From positions 1 to 18,104 of the forward strand of contig JALLBK010000631.1 of NCBI GenBank assembly GCA_036940085.1: DNA of 18,104 nt. The letters run 5' to 3'. This DNA comes from Discostella pseudostelligera (Eukaryota > Bacillariophyta > Thalassiosirophyceae > Thalassiosirales > Thalassiosiraceae). The translations under genes and the position numbers were made by a program. Positions 1 to 8,961 of this stretch are shown in pieces. The notes under the pieces are model-generated. The model was given only the letters and a program-made list of their open reading frames with translations, was not told the origin of the DNA and did no database searches. How positions within the stretch are numbered: the first letter of the stretch is position 1; each line of letters starts with the position of its first letter.

Positions 1-83
1 TATCCGTAAAATATAATTCTTCATTGCAAAAGCAAAATTAATATTATCGGGGGTATCAAACATCAAACAAATCCAGTCTCTAG

Positions 84-1048
84 ATGATGGTCCTTCCTAG
101 AACAATGTTATCGTTGGTGATCATTGCCGTTTTCGCATCATCGGTGGAATCATTTTCACCAATTGCAACCTATGGCATCAACGTACACCATCCTGCCGCT
201 GCCACAACAAGTCGACGACGACGACGACAACAACCACACTCCACAGCCCTCTCCATGGCACTAACTCTCTACGGCTCACCCGGCTCTCGTTCACCATTGG
301 TCAACTGGGCAGCCTACGAGTTGAATGTACCCCTGGAAGCTGGCGACCTCTCCAAAAATCCACATCCCTTTGGTCAAATCCCCTGCCTTACCGACGACGG
401 TGATGTGGTGGTATTCGAATCGGGTGCCATATTGAATTATTTGCAGTCCAAGGCGAATAATGATAAGGTATTGCATGGCGATGCTCGAGCTGCTGCCGTG
501 ACATCGTGGATTGCTTGGGCGAATGCATCGTTGGATCCGATTTGTTTCTTGGAAAATAATGGCAGGGTGTGAGTATCATATATTATTCTTCCTTTCACGA
601 GATTGCAGATTAGTTTACATCTTTTGCACATGTACTAATGCGCCATTCTCTCATTCGATTATCAAATCGACATCATGCATTACACCAATGATATCATCTC
701 GACGTATACATCAGATATGACACTGGACTGCGCTCACCCAACAAACGAATTGACAAACTCAACAACCTACTCTCTACATCATCCTATCTCGTTTCCGATG
801 GAGGATTTAGTCTCGCAGATGTCGCCGTCGCTTCGTATTTGCTTTACGTAGTACAATTCTTCCCCGATATTGAATTATACAGCAAATGGCCTCATGTGGT
901 TCGATATATGAAAGAATGTGCCGGACGGGAGAATTATGAAAAGGCATTTGGGAGCAATGTGCAAAAGTTTCTGTTGAGTCGATTGGAGGAAATGGAGACT
1001 GCGGGTGATGATAATAAGAAGGGGAAGAAGGTGTTTGGAATGTTTTGA
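84..1048 (+). CDS. Plastid-targeted glutathione S-transferase (two exons)
   Basis: Predicted 272-residue GST that would conjugate glutathione to electrophiles or act as a GSH-dependent thiol enzyme, probably in the plastid. Exons are 84-568 and 715-1048; the GTGAGT...CAG intron (146 bases) splits a Val codon and joins ENNGRV to YDTGLRSP. Residues 1-23 form a hydrophobic signal peptide ending VES, followed by F24-S-P, the diatom ASAFAP-type site, then an Arg/Ser-rich transit region. The thioredoxin-fold N domain starts at Met58 (MALTLYGSPGSRSPLVNW) and includes HPFGQIPCLTDD and the GSH-contacting FESGAI. The C-terminal helical domain has FSLADVAVASYLLYV, with the GST N-capping box S194-x-x-D197. 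The start is the first ATG of the frame. Met58 could start an untargeted form. GST class and substrate cannot be told from sequence alone. Confidence 0.87.
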
Positions 1049-1273
1049 GTAGAGGGTGATGCAAAGTTGGACCCAATCGACAATACATAATGCAATAGGG
1101 GAATAACTTCAGTACCACCAGTTATCGTACTCAAACTTCATCAAATCGAATACCACGTCGTCACTGCTTGATGCAAAGCATATGCAAGTGTAAACTCAAA
1201 TTTTGATAGGAGAGATCGTATGCTCGAGTGCTCACTGTACGAATCGATGTGGCTGAATAATTCCATCTGATCT

Positions 1274-1313
1274 TCCACGTGGACCGTCAGCCACAAGAGC
1301 TACTCCACGTGGA
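1274..1313. promoter_or_regulatory. Paired G-boxes, 30 bases apart
   Basis: TCCACGTGGA occurs at 1274-1283 and again at 1304-1313, so the CACGTG cores start exactly 30 bases apart. CACGTG is a classical bHLH/bZIP target. The pair lies about 285-320 bases upstream of the ATG at 1597 and about 230 bases past the GST stop. Binding is inferred. Confidence 0.5.
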
Positions 1314-1356
1314 AGTAGAGTGGAAGAGACGACGCTCAATCAAGTCGAGTCCTCAA

Positions 1357-1416
1357 TTTCCCGCCAAATATGTCTTCCCGCCATTTTCTTCGCCAAATAT
1401 TCTTCCCGCCATTTTC
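1357..1416. promoter_or_regulatory. TTCCCGCC (E2F-like) cluster with imperfect direct repeat
   Basis: The cluster starts with TTTCCCGCCAAA at 1357-1368, which fits the E2F consensus TTTSSCGC on both strands. Two identical copies of TTCCCGCCATTTT follow at 1375-1387 and 1403-1415. The units sit in a 26-27-base imperfect direct repeat (1362-1388 and 1391-1416). The block is about 180-240 bases upstream of the ATG at 1597. Reading TTCCCGCC as E2F-like comes from animal and plant knowledge. The ATTTT extension also resembles the YY1 core, so the factor is uncertain. Confidence 0.5.
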
Positions 1417-1596
1417 GATTCCAATTCAAAATGGCGCGAACCGGAATTGACGACAAAAAGCAAGCGAAGCAACAAGAAAGAAGATTGAGTGCAACAACAC
1501 AAGAAAGACAAAAGGCACCAGCACCAGCAAACTCATTGACCTTGTTGTCCACGCCGCCGACCAGCCTACTATCTAAGCTCTATCTCGGCGCTTTCC

Positions 1597-4500
1597 ATGG
1601 ACATGTGGAGCAAGTTCATGGCCAAGACGAAGTCAGTAGCAATATCAGCCACATCAGCCACAGGCAACGTCGTCGACATTCCCATCGATAACACATCATC
1701 TCAAGATCAAGATCGTCGTCCCGCCAATCCTCCCGGAGTAGTTGACATCAGTAGTACTAGCGGCGGCGGTGGAATCATGTCATCAAATCCAGCCTCACCC
1801 ATGATGCAGCAGCAGCAGCAGCCTCATCATCGGCGTCTACCATCCTCCTCGTCGTCAACGTCGTGCGCACTACGCGCTGTCATCATCACCCACAACAACG
1901 ACAACGGTGGTGGCGGCGGCGGTGGTAGTGACATTGGAGGAGGTTTAATCAAGAAGAAGATGAAGGTGGTACGGATCCTTGTGAATGATCAACATGTCCC
2001 TCCTCCTCCTTCTCGTTCCAATAATAATTTGGATGCTACTATGGACACCATGAGTACAGATGAATATGCGGGTGCTGGTGAGTTGTCTCCTATTACAACA
2101 TGTCATTGAATTCCTTTCTTGTTTTTGAACGGGGTATAACAACATGGTGGCATGAGAAGGGAGGGGGGCGAAAGCACATCTCAATAATATTACCCCATTA
2201 TCCGACTTTTTTCAGATTCTCTATCATTCCCCTCTTATTCCCCCCCCCTTCCGTCCCTGCAATGTTCTCCTTTTTGGTTGCAACTATCTACTGCCTTGAT
2301 TTGGTGCATAACTCTTGAATTTGTTTTTGATCTCATCCCATTTCCACTCTCTACCCGCTACTACTATTCATGAACAGATCCTCCAATGCAACATTCCAGT
2401 AGCAATGACGACGAAGAACAGAACGAGTACGATGATTATGAGGAGGACGACGATGATAATGATATCCTTGACGTAGAACGTCGTGATGGCATGATGCGCG
2501 AGGATGTTGATGACGAAGAACTTGATGATAATGAAGAAGACAACGAAGGCGATGATGAGGAAGGCTTTGATGAAGAGGCTGATGGAGAAGAGGAGCATGA
2601 AGAAGAAGAGGGAGAAGTTGTCGATCGGGCTTTCTCTCGTGACACGTCTTCCTCGTCGGACACTGCGGCTGGTGGTGCATCCTCTGATGCGATGGAGAGG
2701 GGCAGGGGTAGCACAGGAGAAGGAAAAAATACCGACTTTGAAGCCTCCCTCCTTCTTAATATTGGCACACCAGCTGGTGAATCCAACGTATCTTCCTCCA
2801 CTACCACCACCGCTAATACCAATCCACCTCTCATTGAAAAAGAAGAACAACAACGTCTCCTACGCGAACGTGGAACCAGTGGTTCCGAGATTATTCACGA
2901 TCCCACTACCCTCCCGACCTCCCTGACATCCTTCCTCGATATCCTTACGGAAGAACAGCGTCGTGTACGTCATCGACATATACCCACCGTCGATGGATTT
3001 CGCAAGTTGTACAAGAGCGAAATCAAGTCGGATATTACCCTTGCTCGTCGATCTTGTCGAAAGAGGCAGCTTCAGCAGCAACTTTTGCTCCAGCAGCGAA
3101 GGAGTAGTAATAATAGCAAAAGTAGCAGTGATGAAAATATCGATGGCTCAACGACTCCTATGGATGTGGATGATAATGTCCATGAATCGGAATGCATGGA
3201 CGAGAATATGGTGGTGGAAGAGGAGGAGGGTGTTGTCGATGAGAATAAAGAGGATGGTGATGAGAATACTTCTGAGACTACTCTCCACGAGGACAACATC
3301 GGCGATGATAGTAGCAATCGCAATATCAACCTCAAGAACAAGGTTACTAGCGATGCCTTCATTGTACCCACCCGGGAGGCGCGCCAATGCGCTCTGGGAG
3401 GTCAATTGGCCAATCTGCTGGAAAGTACAGACTTTGAAAATGCCATTGGTGCTTCCATATCGTCGAAGAAACTGAAAGCACCCGCGGTGTCGTCATCCAT
3501 GGCGTCTTCGACTTCGGGACCGCTTCTCATTGCACGATCACCCAAATTAGTCGATTCCTTGACTACCTTTAACCCGCCTCGGCCTCAGGAATCAACTACA
3601 GCCAAAACACTCCATCGAATGAAACGATGGGAGGCTAACCCGTCCGAGATCGAGGTTGACTTGCGCAATTATCGCAAGACGGTATGTCGGACCAAGGAGG
3701 AACTTCACATTGCCGAGAAGGAGCGTACGCGTGTTGAGAGTGTGGCATCGTTTATGCGGAATCACTTTATGGAACATTTGAAAAGCTATCGTGCCGAAAT
3801 GATGGCGATTAATGAAGGGTTGGTGAAAACGAATGCGCATTGTTGTCAGTTATTAGATGATGAGAATATTCAATTGCGGAATAGTACCATGACTACGAGG
3901 GGTGGTGCCGGAGGAGGTGGTGGCAGTGGGAAGGGAATGGAGGATGTTTTGGCCACCTTGAAGACATTGGGGAAAAAGGGCGTGGGAAGTGATGTGGTGC
4001 GAAAAGGGGATATCCCCACTGATTGGAGGATTAAGGGCGTGGGCGGAGTCCGTGCAGACGCATCGGGACCTGGTAGTCGAGAAGAGAAGGCTACGATGAT
4101 GGCGAAAGGATGGTTACTTGTGGGTGATGAAGTAATCGTCACCTCAACGGGAGATGAAGGAATTGTAGTCTCTATTGATGGTATGACAATGAAGATTGAT
4201 GCATCTTCGGATGCAGCAAATTCTGGGGTGGAAGCCAAGGTGAAAAAGGAAGACAAGAAGGAGAATGAGCCTGCGTTGTCGTCGTCTTCTCCTAAGGATG
4301 CTGATGCCATGGATGTTGACACGCCGCTAAACACAGAGAAGGAAAATGAAGTAGCCTCCACGACGAAAACCGAAGGAGCCACTCCGTCGTCATCGTCTTT
4401 TGTCGCCACGAATCCTGGTTATCGTGTGAAACCACCTTCCATTGGCGTCAAATTAACCAAGTCCGGCATTGTCCAAACGTACACGCTCGCAGATATTGAA

Positions 4501-5375
4501 TTCAACCCCGACAAAATATCATCCACCCTCCTCAATCTTTCTGATTCGGCATTAGCCAGACGGTGGGAATGCATGGTTAATACCGCACTGGCAAATTGTG
4601 CTGGCCATGATATCTTGGCCATGGACGGTTACATCAATTCCGCCTGCATTGGCGAAAGTACCCATGCTGATGATGGAACCGCCTCGCCTAAGTCTGTAGC
4701 TCTATACAAAGACGAACGTACCCTACTTCCGTTTGGTTCAGGAATAGTTGCGGCGCCGGAAGATGTGAAGAATGGTCCCAGTGTCATTCCGCTGGATAAC
4801 TTGGAGGAGACTGTCCGAAAGGCGGTGTATGGAACGGATACGCCGAGGGTACGTCCTGATCATTATCATTTGTAGCTTTGATTTTTTGACCGCCCATTCA
4901 TTGAAATTATTCATGTGCGCACACTTCAGGTCATTCCTACCATGCCATCGACCATTCGCCCTTACGAATCTCGCAAAGAAGAAATGAACGCCTTGAAGGG
5001 TAAGGTCCTACAGCTGCGCAATCGACTTGGGCGCCAGAAACGTCTTCGCAGCTTAAACGAGCAGAGCTTGGTTACCGGAAAGAGTCGAGCAAAGAAGGTG
5101 GAGCGATTGTTGCATGAGATGGAAAAGGATTTGAAGACTTTGAAGGGACGATTGCAGGATGAATTGAATGAATTGGGTGAGCCCATTGTCGTTTTATGTA
5201 TTGCTTATGGTTTAATGGTTTATCCAACTTCCGAACTCACGCACTCTTTGAAACAGGAATCGGAAACTCCGCTACAAATGTGGCTGTTGATGCAACTGAA
5301 GGCGTTGACACTGCAGTTGGAGAGGATGAAGGAGCGCCAATAAGAGAAGAAGGAATGTCTGACATCGGAGGGTGA
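1597..5375 (+). CDS. Large acidic coiled-coil protein, unknown function (four exons)
   Basis: I do not recognise this 1105-residue protein. Exons are 1597-2077, 2378-4848, 4930-5176 and 5257-5375, with donors GTGAGT, GTACGT and GTGAGC; all joins keep frame. In order: a low-complexity N-terminus with poly-Gln, poly-Ser, poly-Gly and a KKKMK patch (1-160); a strongly acidic Asp/Glu tract (about 168-243); a Gln/Arg-rich basic stretch (RKRQLQQQLLLQQRR); a second acidic tract; a Gly-rich linker after a charged helical, probably coiled-coil segment (about 580-660); a compact beta-rich stretch, GWLLVGDEVIVTSTGDEGIV (about 736-765), resembling a KOW/SH3-like turn; a conserved-looking globular stretch (about 840-920); and a basic C-terminal coiled coil (about 998-1066). 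There is no signal peptide or membrane segment. The charge pattern suggests a nuclear or RNA/chromatin-associated role, but that is inference. The last join is the least certain, because the frame stays open if intron 3 is retained. Confidence 0.75.
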
Positions 5376-5912
5376 AAGTATACGTGCACGCATGGAATGC
5401 TGACATATCGCGTCGCCTATGAAATGAACTACTTTACCTACATACGAATAGCATCAAGGATAAGGCTCTCTGCTCTCTCCTCAACCTGAGTACTAGAGAA
5501 TTTAAGTGTGATTATAATAAGCTTTGCATTTCCTGAACTATCAATAAGCCTCTATCGTTCCATCTATCGCCCCCTTGCACTCGATGCGGCATAGACAATA
5601 CAACGACATCATGGACCATGCAGACTCAATGAAAAATGGCGGGAATACGATTTGGCTGGGACAAAAATGGCGGGAAGAATGACGAAAATGGCGGGAGGTA
5701 GCTCCACGTCACTGAAGAGAGATCTTTAGGGGTACATACGTAGGAATAGTACGATCATTGGAAGCGGTGCATTCAACCACAACCACAACCGCAACTCATT
5801 CCACCTCCACTTCCACATATCAATATCATACCGTCAGCGTCAGTATTTCCGTCGAGGCGATTACTCTCTAGTAGACTCTCCACAAAGAGATATTGATCAT
5901 AATATTATCAGC
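5376..5912. promoter_or_regulatory. Intergenic region and ChlM upstream sequence
   Basis: This 537-base gap separates the acidic-protein gene from ChlM. It contains three ATGGCGGGA elements (5633-5696), an ACGTCA hexamer (5706-5711) of the kind bound by bZIP factors such as aureochromes, and an AACCAC-type short repeat near 5775-5796 in the probable 5' leader. No gene is seen in it. Confidence 0.45.
5633..5696. promoter_or_regulatory. Triple AAAATGGCGGGA element upstream of ChlM
   Basis: AAAATGGCGGGAA occurs identically at 5633-5645 and 5664-5676, and AAAATGGCGGGA at 5685-5696. The 13-mer is the exact reverse complement of the element at 1375-1387 and 1403-1415. The copies lie about 217-280 bases before the ChlM ATG. 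Both an E2F-like core (GGCGGGAA) and a YY1-like core (AAATGGCGG) overlap within it. Confidence 0.5.
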
Positions 5913-6798
5913 ATGAAGATTTCCATCGCCTCTGTTGCCTTGGCAGCTGCCATTGTCGCAGCTCCCACTACAATCGCATTCTCTCCCGCATCATCTGTTG
6001 CATCCACCACCAACCGCTACTCCGCCCTCTTCTCCACCGTCGACGACAAAACGGAAGTCCGCGAGTACTTCAACAACGAAGGATTCAATCGTTGGAATAA
6101 AATTTACTCCGAGTCGGATGAAGTGAACAGTGTCCAGTTGGATATTCGAAAGGGTCATGATATGACAATACAAAAGATTTTGAACTGGGTGAAGGCCGAT
6201 GGGGATACTGCCGGGAAGACCTTTTGCGATTGTGGATGTGGTGTGGGAAGTTTGGCTATCCCTTTGGCTCAGATGGGTGAGTGTAGTTGTCTGGGAGCAA
6301 AGATCAATCTATTGTCGTATTACTCGGCATGCTTATATTGTATTTGTACCAATAATTGCAGGTGCCAAAGTTTCCGCTAGCGATATCTCCGACGCAATGG
6401 CCAGCGAAGCCGCCGAACGCGCTAAATCAATGGGTATTAAGAATGCCAAATTCTACACATCTGACCTTGAATCAGTCACCGGCAAGTATAACACTGTCAC
6501 CTGCGTAGATGTGGCTATTCACTACCCCACCGACAAAATGGCTGAGATGGTGGGTCATTTGTGCTCCTTGGCGGATGAACGTGTTATGATCTCCTTTGCA
6601 CCCAAAACTTGGTATTATGAGTTGTTGAAAAAGATTGGCGAGTTCTTCCCCGGACCATCAAAGACGACACGTGCGTATTTGCATGAGGAGAGCGTGGTGC
6701 GGGATGCCTTGAAGAAGGCTGGGTTCGAGGTGGCAAGGGAGGAGATGACTGGGACTTCATTTTACTTCTCAAGACTCCTTGAGGCCAAACGTGTTTAA
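5913..6798 (+). CDS. chlM: Magnesium-protoporphyrin IX methyltransferase, plastid-targeted (two exons)
   Basis: The SAM-dependent enzyme methylates the C13 propionate of Mg-protoporphyrin IX, the step after Mg-chelatase in chlorophyll synthesis. Exons are 5913-6276 and 6362-6798 (85-base GTGAGT...GCAG intron), giving 266 residues. Residues 1-22 are an Ala-rich signal peptide and are followed by F23-S-P, the secondary-plastid cleavage motif. The mature protein shows ChlM/BchM signatures: EYFNNEGFNRWNKIYSES, SVQLDIRKGHD, SAM motif I as D106-C-G-C-G-V-G-S followed by LAIPLAQMGAKVSASDISDA, and VTCVDVAIHYP with ISFAPKTWYY downstream. Splicing restores the MGAKVSASDIS join. Motif I has Cys where many homologues have Ala (DAGCG). 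An ACGTCA box and the ATGGCGGGA cluster lie upstream. Start: the first ATG, needed for the signal peptide. Confidence 0.95.
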
Positions 6799-7362
6799 AT
6801 CATATATCAACAATTGAAGATATTGTTTCATTTGGACTATGTGTGAAGAAGAATTTGCTCGATGGTAATCTAGCTCATAACGATGATTCTGTCTTTCATG
6901 AATAGGACTTACCTGATCGTAGCGGACGGCTACCCCGTCACTCGCAGGTTAAGAAATCTTGCTTTTGTTGTTGAGGAACTCTCTTCTCTTAGCTCAGAGT
7001 ATCGCATTTCTGTCCAAGCATCAACCGTTTCACGTGCAACTCTACTTTTAGATGGGACCACGTCTACTAAACCTAAATAATACATTCGCTCTCTCGATGT
7101 CCTCCACAACAAATGCTTGGAAAACTCGGCTGAGTTCTCTTTCTTCTGTAGTATCTAGAGAATGATTCAGAGACAAATCACGATACCAGGCTTAATTTTA
7201 TTGTCAGTGCGCTTCACATCTGCTCACGAAAAAAGATGACAGACACTGAACATTAATCCTTGTCTAGCCATTGATTATCGCTCTATTTTCTTTACCAAGG
7301 CTTGTTTGTGTATGAAAAATATCAAGAAGCCAGCACAAATATACCAAACTCCAACTGACAAT
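6799..7362. other. Convergent intergenic region, no gene seen
   Basis: These 564 bases lie between the 3' ends of ChlM (+) and the eIF4E-family gene (-), so they should hold both 3' UTRs. A 65-codon open frame at 6883-7080 overlaps an equally long antisense frame and shows no recognisable motif. A single CACGTG occurs at 7031-7036. I see no RNA gene. Confidence 0.4.
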
Positions 7363-8548
7363 TTAGTGCGCCTTCCATTCGAACCTCGGATTGTTCTTTG
7401 CCGCCTTGTGTTGAGGCAGCCCATGAGTAATCGTTTTCGACAACATGTCCCGAATCTTCTCCCTCGCCACCTCATCCTTTGTATCAATCCACAATTCAAT
7501 CTTAAAAATCGGATATCCCTTGCTCTTATCAACGACTCTTGCCCCATTGATATGAACACCCAATGCCGGATCCTCCATCGTCTCGCCAATCACTCCCAAC
7601 ACCATGTTTAACCAAAACAAATCAAGAACATCTCCATCCATATTCGACCTCCAGAACCATTCTCCCCCAATCTTATTCGCTGGATCGTCCCATTCCGGCT
7701 CAATGCCCCTTTTGAATAGGCTGTACTCTTCGATAATTTCATCTTTTAGTCCGACTCGTTTCTTAGATTCGCCATCGAAGAACACAGCGGATGGCTTTGG
7801 GATGTGGTTGAAGTAGCGCCAAAAGTCTTCGATGGTTGAGAATGCACAGAGTTCTTTGAAAGAGTCTTTCCATGCGTCTGGATCCTTTTTGTGGCCACCG
7901 GTATGCTTCCACAACACCCACTCTGTGTTAATCGGTGTTCAAAATGGCAAAATGACAGGAAAGTGAGTTAGAAATGAGTAGCACATGGAGGAAAGACAAT
8001 TCTTCTGCATGCCATCATGACCGACAACCCTTGAGGTAAGATCAACCCCCTATCGCAACAATGCCAAAGAAGAAGAATTACCAGCCCGAGTAAGACTACT
8101 TCTCTCGAGAACGACCTCGAAGCCGAAGCAATGCCCAGTGCAACTCTCCCGGGTTCGCGAGAGAAGTATTTACCGCCGGCATAAAAATGACAGTGGCCTC
8201 CCAGATGATACACCCACCACACCAATACACCGACCGCATGTACCATGGCGACGGAGAAAGAGAGAGAGCACGATTCTACTTCAAGATCTACATGCCAATG
8301 AATCTCATCTTGTCCCACCAAACCACCGCGGCGGCGCAGGACGAACCCTCCAAATTATTTTTCGACCATTTTGCCGACCACCGCCACACCAACCACCGCC
8401 CCTCCACCCTACAAAACCCACACCATAATATTCCCCGTTATTATTCGGATATGAACTCACCATGTTCCAGAGGGTGGAGATTAGTCGGTTTCCCCTCCAT
8501 TTGGTCTCTACCCCTACGGAAGGTGTGGCCATGGGCGGAGGAGCCCAT
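7363..8548 (-). CDS. eIF4E-family mRNA cap-binding protein (two exons)
   Basis: Binds the 5' m7G cap to recruit mRNA for translation, or regulates that step. Exon 1 is 8548-8461 and exon 2 is 7922-7363, separated by a 538-base GTGAGT...ACAG intron. Joining them rebuilds NLHPLEHEWVLWKHTGG, the diagnostic eIF4E N-terminal signature, split across the intron; this is the main evidence for exon 1. The product has 215 residues. Cap-stacking Trp equivalents are W47 (DPDAW) and W107 (GIEPEWDDP, with Asp for the usual Glu); W174 (KIELWID) matches human W166. W64 in STIEDFWRYFNHI matches the eIF4G/4E-BP-binding W73. About 14 extra residues lie between W64 and W107 compared with human eIF4E. An in-frame ATG at 8500 is an alternative start giving 199 residues; an out-of-frame ATG at 8532 lies between the two. 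It is transcribed away from Nse4. Confidence 0.88.
7923..8460 (-). other. Long intron of the eIF4E-family gene
   Basis: Donor GTGAGT (8460-8455) and acceptor ACAG (ending 7923) are placed by frame and by the HPLEHEW join. At 538 bases it is much longer than the other nine introns inferred here (80-300 bases). Open frames on both strands inside it (for example 7968-8321 on the minus strand) show no recognisable protein signature. The AG at 7921-7922 would be out of phase. Confidence 0.75.
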
Positions 8549-8961
8549 AAAAAGAGATATGGTAATTTTCTGTTTTTACAATTCGAAATAAAATAATTGA
8601 AATATCTTATGAAAATGAATTTGTCTAGTTTCACATACAGCAGAGTAAACTTTACTTATGGCTACTCTTCCCGCCCTCCCGCAGCCACCCGCCAATGAAC
8701 AATGAATCCGGATGACGGAAAGACGGATCTTCCGCCTCTCTTCGCGGCTCATGCATCGCACACACAAAAATAATGAAACATGGCGCGCTACCTCTCCCGC
8801 CAAAAATGACAATGCAACTGTACCTTCACTGCATTGCACTCAGTTGAATTGTGATATATTCATTGAAAGTAAAGGGTAAACTCCAAAGCCAATAGGCCCG
8901 GCCGCCGACAAATAGCAGTATCAACAACAGAGAGAATAGCGAAGAGTGAGATTGGAAGACC
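8549..8961. promoter_or_regulatory. Divergent promoter region, eIF4E-family gene / Nse4
   Basis: These 413 bases lie between two divergent genes. They contain TCCCGCCAAA (8795-8804, an exact E2F-type site on the complementary strand, TTTGGCGGGA), TTCCCGCCC (8668-8676), and CCAAT pentamers at 8692-8696 and 8889-8893. E2F and CCAAT sites together are typical of S-phase genes in animals and plants, which fits Nse4 by analogy. No coding signal was seen. Confidence 0.45.
8795..8804 (-). promoter_or_regulatory. Consensus E2F/DP-type site upstream of Nse4
   Basis: TCCCGCCAAA reads TTTGGCGGGA on the minus strand and matches TTTSSCGC-type E2F consensus in full. It is about 158-167 bases upstream of the Nse4 ATG. 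Use in this organism is inferred. Confidence 0.45.

Larger units (their letters stand above)
1049..1596. promoter_or_regulatory. Intergenic region with G-box pair and TTCCCGCC cluster
   Basis: This 548-base gap lies between the GST stop and the ATG of the large acidic-protein gene. It holds two palindromic G-boxes (CACGTG at 1276-1281 and 1306-1311) and a cluster of TTCCCGCC elements at 1357-1415. Nothing in it looks coding: the open frames here lack recognisable motifs and do not join the downstream gene in frame. Confidence 0.5.

Noticed and set aside
1320..1691. 123-codon open frame upstream of and overlapping the acidic-protein exon 1
   Set aside because: It lies in a different frame from the gene and spans the TTCCCGCC promoter repeats; no splice path joins it with a recognisable protein.
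2368..2853. 161-codon minus-strand open frame opposite the acidic-protein exon 2
   Set aside because: It mirrors GAT/GAA-rich codons of the acidic tract, giving strings of Ile, Val and Phe or Ser. Its length comes from the low-complexity sense strand.
6883..7080. 65-codon plus-strand open frame between ChlM and the eIF4E-family gene
   Set aside because: No motif is recognisable, an equally long antisense frame overlaps it, and it sits where 3' UTRs are expected.
8187..8591. 134-codon plus-strand open frame across the eIF4E-family intron and exon 1
   Set aside because: The opposite strand rebuilds HPLEHEWVLW when spliced, which explains the region; the plus-strand translation is low-complexity without family features.
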